Shown: positions 17,916 to 26,762, numbered from the stretch's first letter. The stretch: 64,000 nucleotides of DNA from Desulfobacteraceae bacterium UBA2174 (GCA_002327445.1 DCWA01000023.1:124001-188000), one strand, 5' to 3'. Notes: a model not told the origin generated them from the letters alone. Translations and numbers: made by a program.

Positions 17916-18287
17916 ATGGAATGGATCCTTTACGTCATCAGCATTCTCTGGCTGTCGGTGGGCGTCTGCCTGATCCTGTATACCGAGGAGACCCGCGGCG
18001 GCCTTCGGCCCTTGCTGCGGCAGGCCGATCCGCGCCTGGTGGGGGTCTTGCCGGCGCTGTTCGGCCTGTTGTTCTTCGTGGCGGCGGGCGCCAGCCACTA
18101 TCCCTGGTTCGTACGCCTGCTGGGCATCCTGGCCCTGAGCAAGGCGGCCTTCTTCGTCCTCGACCCGAAAGGGCTGCGCCGCCAGGTCAGCGACTGGTTC
18201 CTGGACAAGATGAGCGAACGCGCCTGCCGCCTCTGGGGCATCGTGACGGTGATCCTCGCCACGGCCCTGTTCTCCTGGATCCGCTGA
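17916..18287 (+). CDS. Small membrane protein (DUF2065-like size and layout)
   Basis: This is a 123-residue protein with about four hydrophobic stretches: VISILWLSVGVCLILY, LPALFGLLFFVAAGA, LLGILALSKAAFFVL and LWGIVTVILATALFSWI. It resembles the DUF2065-type four-helix proteins in layout, but this assignment is weak. A GGAGG precedes the ATG. It sits 127 bases after the ABC-2 permease on the same strand and may belong to the same transcript. Confidence 0.7.
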   Translation: MEWILYVISILWLSVGVCLILYTEETRGGLRPLLRQADPRLVGVLPALFGLLFFVAAGASHYPWFVRLLGILALSKAAFFVLDPKGLRRQVSDWFLDKMSERACRLWGIVTVILATALFSWIR

Positions 18288-18361
18288 ATTTGATCCGGCC
18301 CCATTCTCTTTCGAGGCAAAGGGCCAATGAGCAAATCCAGGGTCAAGCCAAAGGAAATCCT

Positions 18362-18865
18362 ATGAAGAGGGCTGGTGCGGCCAACGCAATCGGGTGCCTC
18401 GTGCTGGCGCTGGTATTGGCCGGATGCGCCTATTTCGGCAGGCAATGGATGGCCCCCGAAGTCTCTCTGGTTAATATCCGCCTTCAGGAAATCAAGGCGC
18501 TGGAGGCGACGTTCAGCGTCGATTTGCGGGTGCTCAACCCCAACGACACGGCTTTGGAGCTCAGCGGGCTGGACTGCGACATCGAAGTCAACGGCCAGCA
18601 CCTGGCCCGGGGCGTGGCCCCGGTGGCTGCCCGGGTGGAACCGTACGGGACCGTGATCGTGCCGCTGGAATTGTATGCATCGATGCTGGATGTGGCCGGA
18701 GCCCTGATCGACGCGATGCACCGGGCCGCCCGCAGCGATACAGCGGAGCCGATGGACTACCGGGTGGCCGGGCGCATCGGGCTCAAGGGGGGCCGTTTTT
18801 GGACCCCTTCCTTGAACTTTGAAAACCGGGGCAAGATCGACCTGCACGCCCTGGACCGTTCCTGA
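18362..18865 (+). CDS. LEA14/WHy-domain lipoprotein
   Basis: The protein is 167 residues and begins with a lipoprotein signal (CLVLALVLAGCAYFG), so it should be anchored to a membrane after processing at the Cys. The rest is one water-stress/hypersensitive-response beta-sandwich domain. VSLVNIRLQEIKALEATFSV, DLRVLNPNDTALELSGLDCD and NGQHLARGVAP are characteristic of LEA14-like bacterial proteins. The function of these in bacteria is not established; envelope or desiccation protection has been proposed. It is convergent with the acyl-CoA dehydrogenase gene, 11 bases away. Confidence 0.85.
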   Translation: MKRAGAANAIGCLVLALVLAGCAYFGRQWMAPEVSLVNIRLQEIKALEATFSVDLRVLNPNDTALELSGLDCDIEVNGQHLARGVAPVAARVEPYGTVIVPLELYASMLDVAGALIDAMHRAARSDTAEPMDYRVAGRIGLKGGRFWTPSLNFENRGKIDLHALDRS

Positions 18866-18876
18866 AACACGCTGGC

Positions 18877-20121
18877 CTACTCGTAGATCTTCTCATCCGC
18901 CGCGTCGGCTGCGGCGGCATCGGCCTCGAAGTCGCGCACGGCCTGCTCGGGCCGCCGCTGGGCATATTCCCGGTACCACTCGTGGGCCGCGATCATGCTC
19001 ATCACCTCGCTGGTGCCGGTCCATATCGAGGCGAGGCGCAGATCGCGCACGATCCGCTCCACGGGGAAGACGTCAGTGTAGCCGATGCCGCCCATGACCT
19101 GCATGCTGTTGTGGGCCGCCTTCTGGCAGGCCTCGGTGACGAATTTCTTCGTTTCCGAAACCAGGCGCCGCACCAGGTTCATCGGTTGCCCGCTGTCCAC
19201 CGCCCGGGCCGTGGTGTAGATCATCGCCCGGGCCGCGTCGAGCAGCATGGCGGCTTCGGCCACCTGGAAGCTGACCCCCTGGAACTGGTTGATGGTGGTG
19301 CCGAAGGCCTTGCGCCGGGTGGTGTAGCCGGTGGCCACGTCCAGGGCCGGACGGGCCGCGCCGATGGTCATGGCCGCCGTGCCGAGGCGCTCGGGGATCA
19401 TCATGGTGTTGAAGACCGCAACCCCCCCGTCCAGTTGCCCGACGATGTGTTCCGGCCCCACCTTCACGTCGCGCAGCACTACCCGCCCGGCCCCGCCGCC
19501 GCGGCAGCCCATCAAGCCGTAACGGTAGGCGGTCTCCACCCCCGGGCCACGGTCGACCACGAAGCAGGTCAAGGACTTGTGGGGCGGCGCCTCCGGATTG
19601 GTGCGGGCGTAGACGAGAAAAAAGTCGGCCCCCTCCGCGCCCACGATGAAGCGCTTCTGGCCGTTGAGAATGAAATGGTCGCCCTGGCGCGCCGCCGTGG
19701 TGGTGGTGCCGAAGAAATCGCTGCCTCCCCGCGGCTCGGTGAGGCATTCGGCGGCGAAGCGATCGCCGGCCAGCAGCGGCTTGACGTAATTTTCCTTCTG
19801 GGCGTCGGTGCCATGCTGGATGATGGCATCGCAGACCAGCTCGGCGCCCACCCCGAAGACGCAGGCGAAGATGTAGCCCAGGGTGCCCACCTCCTCCATC
19901 ACCGCGCAGGTGCTCACCCAGTCCAGACCGCGACCGCCCCACCGCACCGGGTAGCGGCACCCCATGAGGTTGCGCCGGCCCGCCTCCTGCAAAAATTCCT
20001 TGGGAAACTGGATCTCGTCGCGGTCCATGGCCAGGATCATCTCCCGCGGCACCCAGCGCACCAGGTCCCGCACCTCATTTACCAGGGCCCGGGCCGGCTC
20101 GGAAAGCAGGTAATCGAACAT
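18877..20121 (-). CDS. Acyl-CoA dehydrogenase
   Basis: This FAD flavoenzyme introduces a 2,3 double bond in an acyl-CoA, passing electrons to ETF. The 414-residue protein has the FAD/substrate motif LTEPRGGSDFFGT, FVVDRGPGVE, and MQVMGGIGYTDVFPVERIVRDLR. The usual catalytic Glu before GTSE is absent (IWTGTSEV), whereas an ERL segment (MMIPERLGTAAMTIG) has a Glu where isovaleryl-CoA and long-chain dehydrogenases keep their base. It is therefore of that subtype by inference. The ATG at 20121 has a GGAGGAG; a start six codons upstream is less likely. It follows the merR gene by 31 bases, as a two-gene operon. Confidence 0.93.
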   Translation of the reverse strand: MFDYLLSEPARALVNEVRDLVRWVPREMILAMDRDEIQFPKEFLQEAGRRNLMGCRYPVRWGGRGLDWVSTCAVMEEVGTLGYIFACVFGVGAELVCDAIIQHGTDAQKENYVKPLLAGDRFAAECLTEPRGGSDFFGTTTTAARQGDHFILNGQKRFIVGAEGADFFLVYARTNPEAPPHKSLTCFVVDRGPGVETAYRYGLMGCRGGGAGRVVLRDVKVGPEHIVGQLDGGVAVFNTMMIPERLGTAAMTIGAARPALDVATGYTTRRKAFGTTINQFQGVSFQVAEAAMLLDAARAMIYTTARAVDSGQPMNLVRRLVSETKKFVTEACQKAAHNSMQVMGGIGYTDVFPVERIVRDLRLASIWTGTSEVMSMIAAHEWYREYAQRRPEQAVRDFEADAAAADAADEKIYE

Positions 20122-20152
20122 CGTCTCCTCCTTGGTCACAGGGTTGAGCCTT

Positions 20153-20572
20153 TCAGGCGTCTTCCGGGGCGCCCCCTTCGAGCTGTGCCAACCGCCGGCG
20201 CAGCTTGGCCGCCACGGACCGCAGGTCTTCCTCCATCAGTTTCAACTCCCGCATCCGTTCATGGATCTCCCCGAGCTTGCGCTCGCCGAAGGCCAAGCTC
20301 TTGCGGATCTGGGCCGCCTCATCCGGATCGACCTCGTCGAGGCCGATCATCTCGGCGATTTCCTCCAGACGGTAGCCGAAGCGCTTGCCGCGCAGGATGA
20401 GGCGCAGCCGCGTCCGGTCCCGCCGCCCGTAGAGGCGCTGGTTGCCCCGGGTACGCCGGGGCGCCAAGAGCCCCTTTTCCTCGTAGAAGCGGATGGTGCG
20501 GGCGCTGACATCGAACTCGGCCGCCAGTTGGGAAATGGTGTAACTCGGCGATGGATGTCCGGTTTCAGGCAT
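20153..20572 (-). CDS. MerR-family transcriptional regulator
   Basis: This 139-residue regulator has a MerR winged helix at the front (YTISQLAAEFDVSARTIRFY, then EEKGLLAPRRTRGNQRLYG) and a long C-terminal coiled coil (ERKLGEIHERMRELKLMEED). It lacks the conserved cysteines of metal-sensing members. MerR proteins paired with acyl-CoA dehydrogenases are typical of the LiuR-like group that controls branched-chain or fatty-acid catabolism. A palindromic operator-like sequence sits just upstream, suggesting autoregulation of the merR-dehydrogenase operon. A start four codons upstream is possible. Confidence 0.9.
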   Translation of the reverse strand: MPETGHPSPSYTISQLAAEFDVSARTIRFYEEKGLLAPRRTRGNQRLYGRRDRTRLRLILRGKRFGYRLEEIAEMIGLDEVDPDEAAQIRKSLAFGERKLGEIHERMRELKLMEEDLRSVAAKLRRRLAQLEGGAPEDA

Positions 20573-20586
20573 GGAGGGTCCCATAA

Positions 20587-20610
20587 TTGACGTTAACGTA
20601 AACGTTAAAC
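20587..20610. promoter_or_regulatory. Putative MerR/LiuR-type operator
   Basis: The 24 bases just upstream of merR contain overlapping palindromes ACGTTAACGT and AACGTAAACGTT within TTGACGTTAACGTAAACG. This resembles the ACGT-N2-ACGT core reported for LiuR-type MerR regulators of acyl-CoA catabolism. Its position, 15 to 38 bases before the chosen start, fits autorepression. Confidence 0.6.
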
Positions 20611-20704
20611 GATCGGTTCCCCCGGGTCAAGCCGCAAATGGGGTGGCACCATACAAGCACAAGTAATAACGCTATAAATTGCCAAAACCGTCTTCCCTGT
20701 GCCC

Positions 20705-20750
20705 CCCTGTCATCCCGAGGCGCAACGCGACGAGGAATCTCTTGGAAGGG
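20705..20750. repeat. Partial dispersed palindromic repeat
   Basis: One arm of the genome's TGTCATCCCGAGGCGCAACG type repeat, continuing through GACGAGGAATCTC, lies between merR and the permease gene. The opposite arm is missing here. Confidence 0.7.
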
Positions 20751-20821
20751 GCAAGACATCATCGCCGCCGACGGGCGCGGACTGGCGCAGACAATTCGAG
20801 AGGGCAGCGGAGAATCGCCAA

Positions 20822-21715
20822 TCAGGCCGCACGGCGGTGATGGCGGCTGAACACCGCTTCCAGGCGGTTCACCGCCAGCGAGCAGGGGAGGGTCAGGGCG
20901 AGGTAGACGGCCGCCACGGTGATCCAGATTTCGAAATTGAGGAAGGTGGAGGCCATGAGGTCCATGGCCTGGAAGGTCAACTCCTGGATCGAGATCACCG
21001 AGACGATGGCCGAGTCCTTGATGGTGGAAATGAACTGCCCGGCCAGGGGCGGCAGGATGCGGCGCACCGCCTGGGGCAGCAGGATGTGGCGCATGCGCTG
21101 GGCCCGGGTGAAGCCCAGGGCCGCCGATGCCTCCCACTGCCCCTTTTCGATGGACTCGATGCCGCCCCGCACGATCTCGGCGATGTAGGCCCCTTCGAAG
21201 ATGGCCAGGGTGATGAGGGCCGAGGCGAAGCTGGCGAACTGGTCCGCCGGGGCGAAAAGCACGCTGAGCAGTTGCCGGGGCGTCGGCCCGCAGCAGTCCA
21301 GCAGCACGTTGAATCCCAGCACCGGAAGAAGCTGGTCGCTCAGGAAGTAGTAAAAAATGAAAATCAGGACCAGCGGCGGCAGGTTGCGCACCATCTCCAC
21401 GTAGCTTCGGCCCAGCAGACGGGACAGCAGGCGCCGGCTCACCTGGGCCATGCCCATCAGGGTGCCGAAGAGCATGGCCAGCACCGTCGCCCAGAGGCTG
21501 AGCTTTATAGTGGTGATCAGCCCCTTGAGGAGGTAGTTCGGCACCCAGCGCTGGGCCTCGGCATCATAGCGCCAGATGAACTGGGGCAGGGCACCCCAGT
21601 CCCACCGGTAATGGAGCTGGACCTGGATGCGGTAAATGCCGTAGCCCAGCGCCAGGATCAGCGCCACGGCGAGGACCGCATCCAGAAGGGTGATGCGTGT
21701 GGTCTTGTCGGTCAA
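20822..21715 (-). CDS. Polar amino-acid ABC transporter permease
   Basis: This inner-membrane subunit of a PAAT-family uptake system is 297 residues. It has an N-terminal helix, a periplasmic loop, then the conserved permease core: NYLLKGLITTIKLSLWATV, YVEMVRNLPPLVLIFIFYYF and the EAA loop EGAYIAEIVRGGIESIEKGQ. It is the third gene of a set with a second permease and a binding protein upstream. No ATPase gene is present beside them in this window. Confidence 0.93.
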   Translation of the reverse strand: MTDKTTRITLLDAVLAVALILALGYGIYRIQVQLHYRWDWGALPQFIWRYDAEAQRWVPNYLLKGLITTIKLSLWATVLAMLFGTLMGMAQVSRRLLSRLLGRSYVEMVRNLPPLVLIFIFYYFLSDQLLPVLGFNVLLDCCGPTPRQLLSVLFAPADQFASFASALITLAIFEGAYIAEIVRGGIESIEKGQWEASAALGFTRAQRMRHILLPQAVRRILPPLAGQFISTIKDSAIVSVISIQELTFQAMDLMASTFLNFEIWITVAAVYLALTLPCSLAVNRLEAVFSRHHRRAA

Positions 21716-21724
21716 AATCGGCGC

Positions 21725-22549
21725 CTACTTGACCAGGGATTCCCATTCCCGGGTCTCGAACCAGTAGTGCTTGCGCTCGGCGAGCCATCCCTCGCTCTCC
21801 ACCACCCGGATCCAGTTGTCGAAGAAATTGAGCGTATCCACGTCTCCCTTGCGCACAGCGAAGCCGATGGGTTCGCGGGTGAAGGTTTCCTTCAACGGCA
21901 GGAAGAGCTTGTCGGGATACTTGAGGGCATAAAAAGCCGGCGTGGGAGCCGACGCCACCACCGCATGCACCCGGCCGTTGAGCAGCTCCTGGTAGACCTG
22001 GGCTTCGGCGTTGAACTGCTTGAGCTGGGCCTTGGGCATGAACTTGCGCGCCGCCATCACCGGCGTGGCGCCGATCTTCGCCGCCAGAATGACTTCCGGC
22101 CGGTTGAAGTCCGCGATGGTGGAGAACCCCTTGGCCAGCTCCTTGTGCGCCACCAGGCTCATGCCGGAGTAGTCGTAAGGGATGGAGAAATTGACCTTGA
22201 TGTTGCGCTTGGGCACGATGCCCATGCCGCCGATGATCACGTCGAACTTGCCGGTCTGCAGGGCCGAGATGATCCCGTCCCACTGGGTCGGCACGAACTG
22301 CACCTTCACCCCCATGTCCTCGGCCAGCCGGGTGGCCACGTCGATCTCGAACCCGATCAGCTCGCCGTTCTTGTCCTTCATGGCCCAGGGAACGAAGGTG
22401 TCCATGCCGACTTTCAGCACCCCGCGCTGCAGGATCTGCTCCAGGGTGCTTTCCCCGGTCAACTGCTGCTGGAGCTCTCCGGCGCTCGCCGACACCACCA
22501 TCGCCGCCAGCGCCACCGCTACCAGGACGAGGCATCTTTTCAAGCCCAT
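21725..22549 (-). CDS. Periplasmic amino-acid-binding protein
   Basis: This 274-residue solute-binding protein (SBP_bac_3 family) delivers substrate to the flanking permeases. It has a cleavable signal (CLVLVAVALAAMVVSASAG), then the family marks RGVLKVGMDTFVPWAMKD, GFEIDVATRLAEDMGVKVQF, WDGIISALQTGKFDVIIGGM and IGFAVRKGDVDTLNFFDNWI. Substrate specificity cannot be read but is likely a polar or acidic amino acid. The ATG at 22549 has AGGAGA; the ATG at 22567 is less well placed. It is separated from the upstream permease by a 472-base repeat-filled gap, unusual inside such an operon. Confidence 0.93.
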   Translation of the reverse strand: MGLKRCLVLVAVALAAMVVSASAGELQQQLTGESTLEQILQRGVLKVGMDTFVPWAMKDKNGELIGFEIDVATRLAEDMGVKVQFVPTQWDGIISALQTGKFDVIIGGMGIVPKRNIKVNFSIPYDYSGMSLVAHKELAKGFSTIADFNRPEVILAAKIGATPVMAARKFMPKAQLKQFNAEAQVYQELLNGRVHAVVASAPTPAFYALKYPDKLFLPLKETFTREPIGFAVRKGDVDTLNFFDNWIRVVESEGWLAERKHYWFETREWESLVK

Positions 22550-22716
22550 GGTGACTTCTCCTTTCATCCGTGCATGAAATTTTTGGAAACCTGCCGGAAA
22601 TCTTCAATTATCTGAAATGCATCCCGGGTCGGCGCCACCTTGGCCGCCATCCCGCGAAGCATCTTCTGGTCATTCCGGGGCTCTCCTCTTCGTCATTCCG
22701 GAGCTCCCCTCTTCTT

Positions 22717-22975
22717 GTCATTCCGAGAAGCGCAGCGACGAGGAATCTCTCCGCACTTGCCACCAGCTCCCGCCGTGTCCCCACCTGCAGATTCCTCGCT
22801 GACGCTCGGAATGACAGCGGGAAGAGGTGGGCATCCGGTGGAGTCTTCGCCGCATGAATTGTGCTTGATTGCCTCAATTTTCAATATACGAGCGCAGCGA
22901 CGAGAAATCTCTGCGTACTTGCCGCCACCGCCCGCCGTACCCCCAACTTCTGATTCCTCCCTGCTTCGGAATGAC
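22717..22975. repeat. Composite palindromic repeat, copy 1
   Basis: A 99-base unit at 22717-22815 has inverted ends (GTCATTCCGAG...GAGGAATCT against AGATTCCTCG...CGGAATGAC) around a spacer. After a 73-base link, a second unit, truncated at its left end, follows at 22889-22975. The link and the whole two-unit layout recur nearly unchanged at 50084-50339. This fills most of the 472-base gap between the binding-protein and permease genes; the remainder at 22568-22716 holds only further fragments of the same arm (ATTCCGGGGCTC, ATTCCGGAGCTC). Confidence 0.85.
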
Positions 22976-23021
22976 TCGGGAAAAAGGGTCGTCCCGTGCC
23001 GTTGGTCCGGTGCCCTGCACA

Positions 23022-23834
23022 TCAGCCGATGCGCATGTAGTTCTCCAGTTGGCGCACCACCACCGATAGGGTCAGGGTCAGCACCAGGTAGATGGCCGCC
23101 ACGACAAACCAGATTTCGAACACCAAATAGGTGTCCGAAATGATCGCTCGGCCCTGCATGGTGAGATCGTAGATAGCGATGGTGCTCACCAGGGCCGAAT
23201 CCTTGATCAACGATATCCCCTGGCCGGTGAGCGGGGGCAGGATCCACCGCAGGGCCTGGGGGAACACCACCAGCCGATAGACCTGCCAGGTGGACATCCC
23301 GAGGCTGCGGGCCGCCTCCCATTGGCCCCGGGGCACCGATACGATCCCTGATCGGAAAATCTCCGAGGCGTAAGCGCCTTCAAAGAGGCTCAAGGCGAGC
23401 ACGGCCGAGGCGAAAGCCTGCATGCCCAGAATCGGGGCCATCACGAAATAGACAAAGAAGAGCTGCACCAGCAGGGGCGTGTTGCGAATGATTTCCAGAT
23501 AGCCGCGGGCCAGGACCCGGCCCAGCCAGGAACCCGAGAGGCGCAGCAGGGCGGTGACCAGGCCGATGACAAAGGCCAGCAAGAGGCTGATGGCCGAGAT
23601 CTTCAGGGTGACCACCAGGCCTTGCAGCAGCGGGCCGGCCACCAGGCGCCCCCCCTGGCTGTCCACGAGGTACACCGGCACCCGGTACCAGTGCCAGTTG
23701 TATCCCAGGCTCGCCGTGCCGCGCACCAGCAGCCAGATCATCAATGCCAGAAGAGCCAGGTAGGCGAGGATGTCGCGCCAGGCGGAGGTCTGAAAGCGAC
23801 CGTCGGTGATGAGGAAGTGCCGGCTCCGGGCCAT
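23022..23834 (-). CDS. Polar amino-acid ABC transporter permease
   Basis: This second permease of the uptake system is 270 residues. An N-terminal helix (ILAYLALLALMIWLLVRGTA) is followed by a periplasmic loop. The conserved core has LLQGLVVTLKISAISLLLAF, YLEIIRNTPLLVQLFFVYFV, the EAA loop EGAYASEIFRSGIVSVPRGQ and PQALRWILPPLTGQGISLIK. It is first in the direction of transcription and presumably pairs with the 20822-21715 permease as a heterodimer. The two are clearly paralogous. The 116 bases upstream hold an A/T run but no clear promoter. Confidence 0.93.
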   Translation of the reverse strand: MARSRHFLITDGRFQTSAWRDILAYLALLALMIWLLVRGTASLGYNWHWYRVPVYLVDSQGGRLVAGPLLQGLVVTLKISAISLLLAFVIGLVTALLRLSGSWLGRVLARGYLEIIRNTPLLVQLFFVYFVMAPILGMQAFASAVLALSLFEGAYASEIFRSGIVSVPRGQWEAARSLGMSTWQVYRLVVFPQALRWILPPLTGQGISLIKDSALVSTIAIYDLTMQGRAIISDTYLVFEIWFVVAAIYLVLTLTLSVVVRQLENYMRIG

Positions 23835-23950
23835 CGAAGGGTTCCCTCGATCGGCCCGGAGTCCCGTATCGGCGGGATTCCACCGGGGACGGAAACGCTT
23901 TCAGCGGGCCGTTTTTTTTGAAAAAACTATAGGCCAGCGACTGTCGGGTG

Positions 23951-25264
23951 TCAATCCAGGTGGCCGGTGAGTGATGCGCCGCGACCCACGGCTTCGATCC
24001 GCACGGTGACGGTCGTCTCCCGCAGCGCGTCCGGGCCTTCGAATAGCACCGGCAGGTAGTTGTCGGTGACGATCTTCAGGAGGCCGCTCCGGGGATCGCG
24101 CCGGCCCTCCACGGGAAAGGTGAACTGCTGGCCCACAAACTGGCGGCAAAAATCGAGGCGCTTGCGCTGCCCGAGGCCGCGCAAGCGGGCGCAGCGGCGT
24201 GTGATGACGGCGTCGGGAACGGGATCGGGCATGCGGGCGGCCGGGGTGCCGCTGCGCGGCGAGAAGGGGAAAACGTGCAGGTAGGCCAGGGGAAGGCCGG
24301 CTGCCAGTTGGTAGGTACGCTCGAAGGCGGCCTCCGTTTCCCCGGGAAACCCCACCAGCACGTCCAGCCCCACGCCGGCCCCGGGAACCGCGCGGGTCAG
24401 GGTGAGTACCAGGTCGGAGACCTCGGATCCGGTATAAGGCCTCCCCATGCGCCGCAGGATTTCGTCGTCCCCGCTTTGCAGCGGGACGTGAAAGTGCCGG
24501 CAGCAGCGCGGCGATCCGGTAAGGGCGCCGATGAGCGCCGCGTCGAACTCCTGGGGCTCGATGGAACTGACCCGGAAACGCGGGATGGCGCCGGCGGTGT
24601 CGATCCGCCGCAGCAGGCCGGCCAGCGTCGCCGGTGGCGCCAGATCCCTTCCGTAGCGGCCCAGGTGGATGCCGGTGAGTACCACTTCGTGGTAGCCGGC
24701 GGCCCCGAGAGCCGCGACGCGCGCCAGCACGTCGTCGCCGGGCATGCTGCGGCTGCGCCCGCGGGCGTAGGGCACGATGCAATAGGCGCAGAAGGCGTCG
24801 CAGCCGTCCTGGATCTTGAGCAGGGGCCGGGTGCGCCCGCCCACCACGGCGTCGCAGATCGCATCGAAGGACCAGGCAGCCGATCGGGGAGAAACCACCA
24901 GCGGGGCCGGCCCGCCACCGGTCCGATGTTCCAGGTCGTTCACCAGCGAGGGAATGCGGTGTTTTTCGCTGTGTCCCACCACCAGGTCTACCCCGTCGAT
25001 GGCCGCCAGGGCCTCCGGTTCCACTTGGGCGTAGCAGCCGGTGACCAGGATCCGACGGGCGCCCTGGCGCGCGGCCCGGCGCACCGCCTGGCGGCTCTGC
25101 ATGGCGGCCCGTCCGGTGACAGTGCAGGTGTTGATCAGGCACAGGTCCACCGGAGGCCCGTCGGTGCGGCGCCATCCCTCGGCGACCAATCGGTGCGCCA
25201 GGGCTTCGGATTCGTACTGGTTGACCTTGCACCCGAGGGTGACGGTGGTGAAACTACCGGGCAT
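23951..25264 (-). CDS. mtaB: tRNA (t6A37) methylthiotransferase MtaB
   Basis: This radical-SAM methylthiotransferase converts t6A37 to ms2t6A37 in ANN-decoding tRNAs. The 437-residue protein has the N-terminal UPF0004 domain with cysteines in VTLGCKVNQYESEA, LCLINTCTVTG and VTGCYAQVEPEAL, which bind the auxiliary cluster. The radical-SAM motif is CDAFCAYCIVPYARG near residue 150, followed by GIHLGRYGRDL and a C-terminal TRAM domain (FPVEGRRDPRSGLLKIVTDN). YNL-type MiaB motifs are absent and the GCKVNQYES opening is that of MtaB. It is interesting that trmO, which modifies the same t6A37 base, is broken in this genome. Confidence 0.93.
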   Translation of the reverse strand: MPGSFTTVTLGCKVNQYESEALAHRLVAEGWRRTDGPPVDLCLINTCTVTGRAAMQSRQAVRRAARQGARRILVTGCYAQVEPEALAAIDGVDLVVGHSEKHRIPSLVNDLEHRTGGGPAPLVVSPRSAAWSFDAICDAVVGGRTRPLLKIQDGCDAFCAYCIVPYARGRSRSMPGDDVLARVAALGAAGYHEVVLTGIHLGRYGRDLAPPATLAGLLRRIDTAGAIPRFRVSSIEPQEFDAALIGALTGSPRCCRHFHVPLQSGDDEILRRMGRPYTGSEVSDLVLTLTRAVPGAGVGLDVLVGFPGETEAAFERTYQLAAGLPLAYLHVFPFSPRSGTPAARMPDPVPDAVITRRCARLRGLGQRKRLDFCRQFVGQQFTFPVEGRRDPRSGLLKIVTDNYLPVLFEGPDALRETTVTVRIEAVGRGASLTGHLD

Positions 25265-25431
25265 GGTTTTTCCCCTTCGGTCCGCGTAACCGAGAAAGAC
25301 GGTCGAAAAGCAGTCTTTTAGACCGCGGCCAGGTCCGCGTCAACCGCGCTTCCGGTGGCGGTCACGGCTCCGTCGATGTTTTGCGATCCTCCTTTTTCTC
25401 TGTTTTATGCGCTCCTTTCGCCGATGTCCTT

Positions 25432-25647
25432 GACTGCAGATCCCTCGTCGTAAACTCCTCGGGATGACACCTTTTCTGAGTGACTAAAGTGGTGGAGTCG
25501 CTTCGCTCCGGTTTTTATATAACTGCCAGGATTCCTTCACTTTAGCTCACTTTAGTCACTTTAGTTCATTTGACACTTGAATTTTCCCCTGTCATTCCGA
25601 ACTTCAGAGAGGAATCCGCAGTTGAGAAGATCGGCGGGAAACGATGA
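25432..25647. repeat. Mixed dispersed repeats in a 578-base gene-free stretch
   Basis: The 25265-25842 gap holds arms of the ATTCCGA...GGAATC palindromic family (25432-25472 and 25590-25647). Between them is an inverted pair of the AGTGACTAAAGT element (about 25478-25491 against 25537-25564). Left of 25432 and right of 25650 no gene, terminator or promoter stands out. Confidence 0.7.
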
Positions 25648-25842
25648 CATTCGGCAGGAAAACTGCCAGAGGCCCTTGCTTTGACGGCGCCCTGATATGG
25701 CGGCCTGTGGCCGGCAATTGCGCAGCGGCCTGGAATCTGGTAATTTTCGATCGGTTTGCAACCTTTTCGATTCGCCTCAGGCAACCGGCCTCTTCATGGT
25801 TTCCCGGTGCAGCGATTCCACCCGAACGGCAGGGAGACGACC

Positions 25843-26637
25843 ATGGGATTCAAGGAGAACCTCAAGCGCAAGATCGACATCGACCGCCTGGCGGCCAAGG
25901 TGATCGAATCGGTGAGCGGAGGGGCGGACAGCGCCCGGCGCATCGACAAGCCGGCCATGCGCCAACTGTTGGAAATGGCCAACTGGCATGTGCGACAGGA
26001 ACGGGACCTCGAGCTCTACCTTCCCCCCGATGGGGAGGAGGGGATCGTGCTGGTGCTCGACAACGACCTGCCCCTCTACCGCACCACGGTGGCAGACGTG
26101 GCGCTGCGCAAGAGCCCGACGGTCAAGGAGATGGTGAACCTCCGCAACATCCGGCGCATCCTCAACGACGCCGATGTCGTCTTTTCCAAAAAGGCCCCCA
26201 GCGTGGACCGCTTCCGCGCCGCCGCCATTGCCCGGCTCGACCTGAGCTACACCGCCGAGGACGTGTCGGCCATCGCCTTCGACGGCGCCGCCTCCCTGGA
26301 TTCCCGCTATCCGGAAGGGGTGATCGAGGCGCTGGACCTGCTGGCCGAACTGCTGGGATGGCAGCCACCGCCCACGGTCTTCGCTTCCCCCCATCACCAC
26401 ATCTACGGCCGGCTGGAACGCCGGGACAGCGGGACGCGCTATGGGCCGCTGGCGGTATTCAGCCGGGTTCACAACCGCCTTTGGTATGTCGATCGACCGC
26501 TGAACACCTCCGACGAAGACGACAAGGCCTACTTCCAGCATGTGCTCCAAGCCAAGGCCCGGGTGGCCGCCGAGGACCTCGACGCTTTCAAGGCCATGGC
26601 CGCGGCCGTACCGGCGCCGGGGCGCATCACACCCTAG
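25843..26637 (+). CDS. Conserved protein of unknown function
   Basis: This is a 264-residue soluble protein that was not recognised. It starts GFKENLKRKIDIDRLAAKVI, has an early helical part (PAMRQLLEMANWHVRQERDL), and then a region rich in beta-type segments (EEGIVLVLDNDLPLYRTTVA). A His-rich loop (FASPHHHIYGRLERRDSGTR) could bind metal, but nothing proves this. The ATG follows CAGGGAGACGACC, a good ribosome site. It precedes lemA by 125 bases on the same strand. Confidence 0.75.
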   Translation: MGFKENLKRKIDIDRLAAKVIESVSGGADSARRIDKPAMRQLLEMANWHVRQERDLELYLPPDGEEGIVLVLDNDLPLYRTTVADVALRKSPTVKEMVNLRNIRRILNDADVVFSKKAPSVDRFRAAAIARLDLSYTAEDVSAIAFDGAASLDSRYPEGVIEALDLLAELLGWQPPPTVFASPHHHIYGRLERRDSGTRYGPLAVFSRVHNRLWYVDRPLNTSDEDDKAYFQHVLQAKARVAAEDLDAFKAMAAAVPAPGRITP

Positions 26638-26762
26638 CGCAGGCGATCCGGGGGACGAACCTTTGGGCGCCAATCCCACGGCGTAAAAATTGGTTCGCCG
26701 GTCTTGATTCGAATCCGCAAAACCGGCACATTGTCGTTCGGTTTCCCTGGAAGGATCTTGCC

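Noticed and set aside
26690..26730. tRNA T-arm-like motif GATTCGAATC
   Set aside because: There is no acceptor stem, anticodon arm or CCA context around it, only a short palindrome.
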